From a virus, in the IMG/VR virus record IMGVR_UViG_3300046028_003236, positions 1 through 22,626 of that record: a DNA stretch of 22,626 nucleotides. One strand, 5' to 3'. The notes beneath the pieces are model-generated. The model had not been told where the DNA came from, did not search any database, and saw nothing but the letters and a program-made list of their open reading frames with translations. Positions 1-7,600 of this stretch are shown here, one piece after another. Position 1 is the first letter of the stretch. Every line of letters begins with the position of its first letter. A program made the translations under genes and the position numbers.

Positions 1-2
1 AA

Positions 3-119
3 GCTAAAGATGCTCTGCTTGTTTTGACTGATGATCACCTTTGTGAGATAAAAATGAAGCTTGATAGAGGTGGTTTGAATGATAAACATAGAAGACTTAG
101 TGGAGGTAAAACTCAATGA
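3..119 (+). CDS. C-terminal fragment of upstream gene, possibly clamp-loader small subunit gp62
   Basis: An open frame enters from the left edge and ends at TGA 117-119, giving 38 residues. It overlaps regA by about 41 bases in another frame. Its LVLTDDHLCEI stretch loosely resembles a stretch near the end of T4 gp62 (LVTDDFLKEV), and gp62 lies immediately before regA in T4. The identity rests mainly on that gene order and is not secure. The start lies outside the window. Confidence 0.4.
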   Translation, partial: AKDALLVLTDDHLCEIKMKLDRGGLNDKHRRLSGGKTQ

Positions 120-483
120 GCCAGATGACTTTCTGAAGATTCGTGAGACACTTTCTCGCATTGGTGTAGCGTCAAAAAAAGACAAGACTCTATATCAGTC
201 TTGTCACATCCTACATAAACAAGGCAAATACTATATTGTCCATTTTAAAGAGATGTTTCTTCTCGATGGAAAATCTTCAGACTTCTCTGAAGATGATATA
301 GGCAGACGAAACACTATCATAAATCTTCTCAGCGAATGGAAACTCTTGAACATCGTTGACGAATCAAACACTGACTTCCCTATTTCTCCTCTAAGTCATA
401 TTAAGATCATCTCTCATAAAGAGAAGAATGACTGGAATTTAATTACTAAATATACAATAGGCAAGAAACGTAGAGAAGACTAA
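79..483 (+). CDS. regA: RegA translational repressor
   Basis: This is an RNA-binding repressor of early-gene translation. In T4, RegA binds the start regions of replication mRNAs (including its own) and blocks ribosomes. The 134-residue product matches T4 RegA (122 residues) almost throughout: EPDDFLKIRETLSRIGVA near residue 14, then KDKTLYQSCHIL, YYIVHFKEM, and the C-terminal W-x5-KYTIG. The ATG at 79 has a good ribosome site (AGAGG, 66-70). T4 RegA begins about where residue 8 lies here, so a GTG at 100 is an alternative start, but it has no clear ribosome site. In T4 the next gene is 43 (DNA polymerase). Here a virion protein gene follows with a one-base TAATG overlap, and gene 43 appears only at 22524. 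Family assignment is firm; the target mRNAs in this phage are inferred. Confidence 0.93.
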   Translation: MINIEDLVEVKLNEPDDFLKIRETLSRIGVASKKDKTLYQSCHILHKQGKYYIVHFKEMFLLDGKSSDFSEDDIGRRNTIINLLSEWKLLNIVDESNTDFPISPLSHIKIISHKEKNDWNLITKYTIGKKRRED

Positions 484-1802
484 TGGCCCAGTTTCGAAAA
501 GATACCCACAAATATCTAGAGCAAGAAAAAACTATATTTGAAGTTGTCATGTTGGCAGACCAGTATGGTAATACGATTGGTCCTGCTAATCCTTCAGGTA
601 TGGCTATCGATGCTTTTGGGCGTGCAAGAACTTCACAACCATTTACACTATTCGACTCATCTCATAGATATAGAGATAACGGAAAATGGTCAACATCTAA
701 TACTGCAAATAGCACAGTCGTTTTCAGCGCGAACGCAGGAACGATGCTTCATTCGGTCACAACAGCCGCTAATGCTGAAGTAGTAAGAGAGACTGATCTA
801 GTATTCTCATATCAGCCAGGCAAATCTTTACAGATATTACAAACATTCGTATTTGCGCCGGCTCAGACAAATCTAAGGCAGAGAACTGGATATTACGGTG
901 CTCAAAATGGTATATATCTCGAATTGGCTAATAATTCAGTTGCCTGGGTTGAAAGATCGTATGTGACAGGTACGTTGCAGGAAACGCGAGTAGAACAAGC
1001 TGATTGGAATGTAGATACATTATTGGGTGATACCGCCTCAAGCCCATCTCTCTTGACTCTTGATATATCTAAAGCGCAGATCATGTTTATTGATTTAGAA
1101 TGGTTAGGATTGGGTTCTGTAAGATGTGGATTTGTTATCGACGGTAGATTTATACATACTCATTCTTTTCATCATGCAAATAGAAACACTGGTACATATA
1201 TCACTACTGCATGTTTGCCATTGAGATATGAGATTAAAAATATTGGACCTACTGGTAATAATAGTACGTTGCAACAAGTCTGTTCAACAGTTATATCAGA
1301 AGCAGGATATAGCTTACGTGGTGAACAGAGAGCAATAGGTACTCCAGTTAATACTGCTATTAATCTTGCAACAGCAGGTGTTCCATATCCTGTTGTATCT
1401 ATCAGATTGAAAGCAGACAGACTAGATGCCATAGTTATTCCTTCAATGATTTCTATGCTAGGTGTTGGTGGTGTAGGTTCTAGTACTAGAGTTCAATGGA
1501 GATTGGTTGAGGGTGGAACTTTAAGTAATGCTTCTTGGACATCAGCAGGAACAACATCTTCTGTAGAATATGATTTGTCTGCTAATGGAATAACTGGCGG
1601 AACAACTGTTGCTCAAGGCCTTATAGGAACAACAAATCATGCGGCAGGCTCAATCACTTTACCTCAAGGTGATTTCTTTAAATATCAATTAGAGCGTAAT
1701 GGTCTCACTTTGACTCCTAGAAACTTCTCATTAGTTGCGGTACCAGGAGCTAACGGAGATGATGTTTTAGGTTCTATGGATTGGGACGAAGTTACACAAT
1801 AA
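483..1802 (+). CDS. Predicted virion structural protein (T4-like marine phage type)
   Basis: A 439-residue soluble protein with no signal peptide or membrane segment. Segments such as DNGKWSTSNTANSTVVF, AGTMLHSVTTAANAEVVRE and CGFVIDGRFIHTHSFHHAN are, to my recollection, typical of a conserved protein labelled virion structural in T4-like cyanophages and pelagiphages. Its exact place in the particle is not known to me. The even, beta-rich, low-charge composition suits a tail, baseplate or fibre-associated part. It starts in a TAATG overlap with regA and opens the block of structural genes that ends with the collagen-like fibre. Codon use looks like its neighbours. The functional class is an inference from family memory and context. 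Confidence 0.7.
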   Translation: MAQFRKDTHKYLEQEKTIFEVVMLADQYGNTIGPANPSGMAIDAFGRARTSQPFTLFDSSHRYRDNGKWSTSNTANSTVVFSANAGTMLHSVTTAANAEVVRETDLVFSYQPGKSLQILQTFVFAPAQTNLRQRTGYYGAQNGIYLELANNSVAWVERSYVTGTLQETRVEQADWNVDTLLGDTASSPSLLTLDISKAQIMFIDLEWLGLGSVRCGFVIDGRFIHTHSFHHANRNTGTYITTACLPLRYEIKNIGPTGNNSTLQQVCSTVISEAGYSLRGEQRAIGTPVNTAINLATAGVPYPVVSIRLKADRLDAIVIPSMISMLGVGGVGSSTRVQWRLVEGGTLSNASWTSAGTTSSVEYDLSANGITGGTTVAQGLIGTTNHAAGSITLPQGDFFKYQLERNGLTLTPRNFSLVAVPGANGDDVLGSMDWDEVTQ

Positions 1803-1828
1803 AACTTTAACATATAATGGAGTATATA

Positions 1829-2437
1829 ATGACACAGTATAATGGACAGTTGAAAATCTTTAAGACACATTCTGGAATCGTTCTGCCTAAGTTTGGCACA
1901 GAACAAGCAGCATGTTTTGATCTAGCATATCAGCCTCACGGCAAACATGAGTATGTTGGATATAATGTCTATAACAAGACGTTTAGTCGTCCTATCAAGA
2001 GTGACGGTTTACTAACTATTATGCCAGGCGATAGAATTATGGTACCGACAGGATTAATCTTTGATATTCCAGAGGGTCACTCACTTCGTATTCATCCAAG
2101 ATCAGGTCTATCATATAAGCAGGGATTGGTATTGGCCAATCTTGAAGCTGTAATCGATTCTGATTATGTGTATGAGACGTTTGTTCTGTTGACAAATCTT
2201 AGTGAAAACCCTCAGACTATTAGTGTTGGTGATCGCATTGCTCAGGCTGAACTTATTGAGCAGCTAAGGTATGATATTGTAGAAACAACAGAAAAGCCAG
2301 AACAAAAGACTGATCGTGTTGGCGGTCTAGGTTCTACAGGTGTTGCAACAATTGATACTTCTAAAATGAATATTGTTGCTCACTCCAAACAACAGCCAGT
2401 TAAGCGTGGTCGAGGCAGACCTAAAAGTGTAGCATAA
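1829..2437 (+). CDS. dut: dUTPase (dUTP diphosphatase) with AT-hook-like tail
   Basis: Hydrolyses dUTP to dUMP and diphosphate, keeping uracil out of phage DNA and feeding dTMP synthesis (ThyX is at 20559). All five trimeric dUTPase motifs are visible in the 202-residue product: motif 1 around FGTEQAACFDLAY (22-34), motif 2 HPRSGLSYKQGL (89-100), motif 3 VIDSDY (108-113, with the catalytic Asp), motif 4 ISVGDRIAQAEL (131-142) and motif 5 RVGGLGSTG (163-171). Motif 5 has Leu where Phe usually stacks on uracil. Residues about 35-60 look like an insertion. The last 30 residues extend beyond the fold and contain RGRGRPK (193-199), an AT-hook signature. I chose ATG 1829 because TGGAG at 1818-1822 is well spaced from it; an in-frame ATG at 1817 lacks a ribosome site. 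It is lodged between two structural genes. Confidence 0.9.
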   Translation: MTQYNGQLKIFKTHSGIVLPKFGTEQAACFDLAYQPHGKHEYVGYNVYNKTFSRPIKSDGLLTIMPGDRIMVPTGLIFDIPEGHSLRIHPRSGLSYKQGLVLANLEAVIDSDYVYETFVLLTNLSENPQTISVGDRIAQAELIEQLRYDIVETTEKPEQKTDRVGGLGSTGVATIDTSKMNIVAHSKQQPVKRGRGRPKSVA

Positions 2438-2444
2438 GGAATAG

Positions 2445-4157
2445 ATGACAAATAAGATAGTTGCCAAAACTTCACTGGGTGGATCGCTTTCAGTAAGCGA
2501 TATAGAGTATACACCTAATTCTGCTGCGATTTTAGACCTGTATTCTACAGATAAAGGTCTTTTATTTCCTCGCATGGATACTATAGATCGTAACTCTATT
2601 TCTGGTCCACCTGATGGTCTTGTTATTTACAACACTGAAGTTGATTCTCTTCAATTAAGAAAAAATGATATTTGGGTTAACATAACTAATCAGGGTGCTG
2701 ATGAACCTATAGCTAACACACTCTATGTTTCTACTATTGGTGATGATAATAACACAGGACAATCTGAATACGAACCACTCGCAACAATTGAAGAGGCAAT
2801 ATCTAGAGCAACAGCGCGCGCGAGTCTAACTCTCATTAAGATTGGTCCTGGAGTATATGAGACAGAAGGACATCTAGACCTGCCTGATAACTGTGTTGTT
2901 CAAGGAACACACAGAGGTGTTTTCATAAGACCAAAACCTGGTTTTGAAGTACGAAATGTATTCAGAATGGGATCAGGTTGCTTCATTGAAGGTTTAATTA
3001 TTGAGAACTTCAGACTAGATAGTTTGACAAATCCAACTGAAGGTTTTGCTTTTAGTTTTCGTCCTGGTGCTGTCATTACCCGTGTTCCTTATGCTCATAA
3101 GTGTGCCATCAGAAGCGCACAGCCAGATGGATTCACTGGAGCAAAACTTGATGCTGCTAATTCTAATCCACAATTTGCCATTGGCGCTGGTGTAGCACTA
3201 GCAGATGGCATGGTGTGTTCTCAGTATTCTATCTTTCCAAATATCATGACATGGGGTGCAACACCTGTTTCTTATAATGGCATTGGTTATTGCGCTAAGA
3301 ATGGCGGATTAATCAACGCCGTTAATGCTATTTCTATGTGGGCACATAAACACTTTCTGGCTCTATCTGGTGGTCAAATCATTCTGAGTGCGTGTGCTAC
3401 TCAGTTTGGTGACTACTCACTTGTTGCTGAAGGTTCAAGAAAAATTATTGTTCCAAATCAGGTTAGTATTTCTGTTACAGCAAATAGTGATGCTGCAAAT
3501 TTAATTTCAATAACTAGAGGCACGATTGCTAATGGTCTATGGAGTAATTTGACTACTCTGGGCTATAATACAGGTTGGGATGCAGCAGATCAAGCATATA
3601 CTTTTTTTGATTCTACTGTTTGGATTAAATCCATTGAGTATATGATTAGAGGTGGCGGCACAGATATGATAGAGAGATTTCAGAACGTTCTCTATGATAC
3701 ATCCGCTAACGCAAATTCTGTATTCAGTTCTGATAAAACAACTGCATTTGTTCATAGTTACAATTTTATTAAAGATGAGATCAATAAGCTTTCAATAAAT
3801 ACAAACGCAAGAGAATCTGTTAATGCTGCAACAACTGCTGTCATTACTACTATACAGACCCCTGTTAAGAGAATAGAACCAAGTAGAATTGAAGCTATCG
3901 GCCATACTTGGACTGCTACGATGATAGGTGTTTGGGCGATAAAGATACCTCCTGCTGAAGCAAGATTATCTATCAGAGACAGTATTATTGAATCTAATAG
4001 TGGTGTTGTTATCGCAACAGGTCAAGATAGTGATGGTAACGCTTTATTTGCTGGTGATGTTACAATTGATGCAAGATTTGGTATGGGAGGTCGCGGTTTT
4101 ATCGCTCCTACAAAACGTGAAGCTATTAAGGCAGCTATTACATTTGGAGGGTTTTAA
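2445..4157 (+). CDS. Tail/fibre protein with pectin-lyase-like beta-helix
   Basis: A 570-residue putative virion protein. Residues about 27-78 form the module common in phage fibres that reads roughly A-x-L-x-L-x-S-T-x-K-G-L-L-F-P-R-M, then GLVIYNTEVDSL and a terminal Trp. This is followed by a right-handed beta-helix-like stretch beginning LYVSTIGDDNNTG, with SEYEPLATIEEAI, IKIGPGVYE and LPDNCVVQGT, the pattern of pectin-lyase-fold tail proteins that wind one rung per short repeat. Such folds in phage tails bind or cut surface glycans. I see no clear catalytic signature, so enzyme activity is not claimed. The ribosome site AAGGA (2436-2440) precedes ATG 2445. The next gene overlaps by one base (TAATG), which suggests a translationally coupled structural operon. 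Confidence 0.72.
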   Translation: MTNKIVAKTSLGGSLSVSDIEYTPNSAAILDLYSTDKGLLFPRMDTIDRNSISGPPDGLVIYNTEVDSLQLRKNDIWVNITNQGADEPIANTLYVSTIGDDNNTGQSEYEPLATIEEAISRATARASLTLIKIGPGVYETEGHLDLPDNCVVQGTHRGVFIRPKPGFEVRNVFRMGSGCFIEGLIIENFRLDSLTNPTEGFAFSFRPGAVITRVPYAHKCAIRSAQPDGFTGAKLDAANSNPQFAIGAGVALADGMVCSQYSIFPNIMTWGATPVSYNGIGYCAKNGGLINAVNAISMWAHKHFLALSGGQIILSACATQFGDYSLVAEGSRKIIVPNQVSISVTANSDAANLISITRGTIANGLWSNLTTLGYNTGWDAADQAYTFFDSTVWIKSIEYMIRGGGTDMIERFQNVLYDTSANANSVFSSDKTTAFVHSYNFIKDEINKLSINTNARESVNAATTAVITTIQTPVKRIEPSRIEAIGHTWTATMIGVWAIKIPPAEARLSIRDSIIESNSGVVIATGQDSDGNALFAGDVTIDARFGMGGRGFIAPTKREAIKAAITFGGF

Positions 4158-4627
4158 TGCCAAGAATTACATGTCGTCAACCTTCTACAGGTAAACCTAT
4201 AAGTATCGCAAATTCGAGTATTGGAACAGCATGGACAATTATAGCAGAAGCATCTGATTTTTCTGTACCTGATCCTTCGGGTTCACAATACACAAGCCGT
4301 GATCCTCTTGATGTCTCTAGAGGTATAGCTTCAGGTCTCATATTCTTCCTAACACCTCTTGTAGCCAAAAATAACACGGCAATAACTGATTGGATAGAAG
4401 TAAGATTTAAGCCTGAGTCTGGTTCTAATAATGATTCATTTGGCAGAATAACTGTTCCTGCTGGTGAATCTGTGGCTATTCCAATTCAAGGACGTTCTTT
4501 AGTGAAGAGAAACGCCGTTGGTGCAAATGGTGATATCATTTTTGTGAGAGCTGGTAATACAGCAAGTTTTCATGTGTGGGCATCTGCTAATGAACAGGCT
4601 TCAGCCGAACATGTGGGCGTGCTGTGA
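4157..4627 (+). CDS. Small putative virion structural protein
   Basis: A 156-residue protein beginning MPRITCRQPSTGKPISIANS. It is low in charge and predicted beta-rich, with no signal peptide or membrane segment. This start resembles small structural proteins that sit beside fibre genes in T4-like marine phages, from memory only. It is coupled at both ends: TAATG with the beta-helix protein before it and GTGA with the fibre gene after it. Its placement suggests it joins or caps the fibre, or acts as a neck or head-decoration part. No enzymatic motif is visible. The name is an inference from position. Confidence 0.55.
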   Translation: MPRITCRQPSTGKPISIANSSIGTAWTIIAEASDFSVPDPSGSQYTSRDPLDVSRGIASGLIFFLTPLVAKNNTAITDWIEVRFKPESGSNNDSFGRITVPAGESVAIPIQGRSLVKRNAVGANGDIIFVRAGNTASFHVWASANEQASAEHVGVL

Positions 4628-7600
4628 CAGAAAAATTTCTTTCAGGAAGAAAATTCACTGATGATGGATTATATATCATTGCTTTTTCTTCTTTATCAAC
4701 ATTAGATCCAGTAGCATACAGAGGCAAACAAGTACAAACAGACGATGGAAATCGCTGGCATAGTGATGGTAATGCTTGGAGATTAAATTTTGCTCAAGCG
4801 GCCCAAGGAACAAATGGTGGTCAAGGAGCACAAGGTTCTTTTGGTATACAAGGTACTACGGGTGCTGGATCACAAGGTATAACAGGATCACAAGGATTAA
4901 CTGGTACTCAAGGCACTCAAGGACTTATTGGTGCAGGTACTCAAGGTACAGCAGGAGCTTCTGTTCAAGGAACAACAGGAACACAAGGTGCTATTGGTAC
5001 ACAAGGTACTCAAGGACTTATTGGTGCTGGTACTCAAGGTACTAGTGGTACACAAGGTGCGACCGGTACTCAAGGAACAACAGGATCACAAGGAGCCGTT
5101 GGTTCACAAGGTACAACAGGATCACAAGGAGCCGTTGGTTCACAAGGTGCACAAGGTATTCAAGGTCGTCAGGGAACTCAAGGTACGACTGGTACTCAAG
5201 GCACAACAGGTACTTCTGTTCAAGGTACAACAGGATCACAAGGTACAACAGGCACTTCTGTTCAAGGAACAACAGGATCACAAGGAACGACTGGTGCTTC
5301 TGTTCAAGGATCAACTGGATCACAAGGTACAATAGGTTCACAAGGTACAACAGGATCACAAGGTACAACAGGATCACAAGGTACAACAGGTACACAAGGA
5401 TTAACTGGCACTCAAGGTACACAGGGAATTATTGGTGCTGGTACTCAAGGTATAACTGGGTCACAAGGTACAACAGGTACTTCTGTTCAAGGTACAACCG
5501 GTGCTTCTGTCCAAGGTATAACAGGTTCGCAGGGTATAACAGGATCACAAGGATTAAGTGGTTCACAAGGTGCACAAGGTATTCAAGGTCGTCAAGGTGT
5601 TCAAGGTATAACTGGATCACAAGGTATAACTGGATCACAAGGTACAACAGGTACTTCTGTTCAAGGATCAACTGGATCACAAGGAACGACTGGTACTTCT
5701 ATTCAAGGCACTACTGGCTCACAAGGAGTTATTGGTTCACAGGGTACGACGGGCGCTACTGTTCAAGGTACGACTGGTACTTCTGTCCAAGGAACAACTG
5801 GTACTCAAGGTACGACTGGTACTCAAGGTACGACTGGTACTCAAGGCACACAAGGAATTATTGGTGCTGGTACTCAAGGTACGACTGGTACTCAAGGTAC
5901 GACTGGTACTCAAGGCACACAAGGAATTATTGGTGCTGGTACTCAAGGTACGACTGGTACTCAAGGTACGACTGGTACTCAAGGCACACAAGGAATTATT
6001 GGTGCTGGTACTCAAGGTATAACTGGGTTACAAGGTATAACTGGCACTCAAGGTACAACTGGACCTTCAACTCTTATCAACGCTACTGCCGTTACAGTTA
6101 ACGATACTGTATTTCCAGTATTCGTAACAGATGCTGGTTCAAATCAGACAGCGCAAACATCTCCAGGTTTTACATATAATCCTTCATCTAATACATTGAG
6201 CATCAGAGGTTTTGTTGGAATTGGCACAGCATCCAGTCTGACTGACAGATTAACAATACAAGGCGATATCATTTCTTTTGGTGATAACTATAACTCTGGA
6301 GTGAAAGCACTTAAATTCCAGAGAGTTGAGAATAAGGCAGCAATTTGGAGTGTGCCATTAGGATCATTTGGTCAAGCCGACTTGCGCTTTACTACAGGTG
6401 GCATAGCAGATGCAACATCCAAAACTGAAGCCAACGCTACTGTAAGAATCGCACCTGCTGGTGGTGTTGCAATTGGTAATGCTTATCTTGCACAAAATCC
6501 AAACGATGGTACATTATTAGTATCATCAAATGTTGGTATTGGTATTGCTGCAGCAACGTCCAATCTCCATGTAATCGGTACAGCAAATGTAACGTCAAGC
6601 ATGAGTATTGGTGGTGTTGCCGCCAACTCAACTAGCGTACTATCTGTTTCTGGTTCAACTGTTATTAGCAACAACGTACCAAACCAAACAGTTTCGTTGC
6701 TAAAACTTCAGAACAATGAAAACTCAGCAACTCCAGGCGCTGCTCTTGATTTCCAATACATTAATACAAACTCAGGTGGTCGTCTTGCTATTACATACAA
6801 TAGCGGTTATGGTCATTTTGGTCTTTGGTCAAAGAACTGGGGTGGAACATTACAGGCTCGATATCTGATTGGTAACATTGGTGGCGGTAATCAGGGTCAT
6901 CATTTCTGGTATAAAGATGACGCCAATGTCGCTATGACAATGACTGCTAACGGCGATGTTGGTATTGGTAGTATTACTCCAACAGCAAAGTTCTCGATTG
7001 CTAATGGTACAACAGCAACATCAACACATATTTACGGTACATATACAGACGCATCAAACTATGAACGAATCAATGTAACAGCAAATTCTTCTGGTCATTA
7101 CATCATTGGTGAAGAAGGTGGTACTGGATCACCAAGACCATTATATCTAGGTGCTAATAATGCTATTGCAGCGACGATTGATACATCTGGTCGCGTTGGT
7201 ATTGGTACAACATCTCCTGCTGCTCAATTTCATCTAACTACATCAAGCGCAAATAGCTATTCAACTCAGTTATTACGCGCAACATCAAATACAGGCGCAA
7301 GAATAGCAACCATTACAGGCGATGGTCGTTTCTTTGTTGGTTCTGATAACGGTTATAATGTTGTTTTCTCTGTAGATAACAAGGGTGAGAAAAAAGATTC
7401 TTCCTACACGATGTTGATTCGTGATGCAAACAACATGCTCATGTCATCAACAGGATTTGTCACAGACGCACCTAATTTTACTTTTGGCGCTAATAATTTT
7501 GGTGGAGCTATTGAACTTGTAAGTCCTGCTGGAAATGGTATGCTCAGAAACAATAGAGCCAATACTACAATAGGACAAGGATCACAGGCAGGAACACCAG

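Larger units (their letters stand above)
4804..6063 (+). repeat. Collagen-like coding repeat region 1
   Basis: About 1.26 kb of degenerate 9-base units encoding Gly-X-Y triplets, mostly caa-ggt followed by aca/acg/act-act/aca-ggt. It contains larger near-identical blocks, including a 36-base pair repeat at 5077-5148 and a perfect 69-base triplicate at 5803-6009. Open frames on other strands and frames across this stretch are by-products of the repeat. Confidence 0.95.

Noticed and set aside
24-52. TTGACT with GATAAA as a regA promoter
   Set aside because: The -10 lacks both the first T and the last T; T4 regA is normally transcribed from upstream genes.
445-452. ACTAAATA as a late promoter for the structural block
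   Set aside because: Two mismatches from TATAAATA in AT-rich coding DNA; too weak to list. AATAAATA at 3794-3801 was set aside for the same reason.
902-1084. Minus-strand open frames across structural and sugar genes
   Set aside because: No ribosome sites, no recognisable products, and each lies opposite a convincing + strand gene.
1817-1828. ATG 1817 as dUTPase start
   Set aside because: It lies where the ribosome site for ATG 1829 is, and adds only MEYI.
3548-3569. TTGACT and TATAAT close together in the beta-helix gene
   Set aside because: Only about nine bases apart, too short for a promoter; a similar case near 21979-22000 was dropped for the same reason.
4776-6022. Several long open frames on both strands across the collagen-like region (for example + 4928-5335, - 5042-5422, - 5737-6015)
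   Set aside because: They are shadows of the 9-base repeat, with low-complexity LVLKV/LYLVI-type products and no ribosome sites.
4804-6063. CRISPR-like direct repeats
   Set aside because: The repeats are in-frame Gly-X-Y codons without unique spacers of even length.
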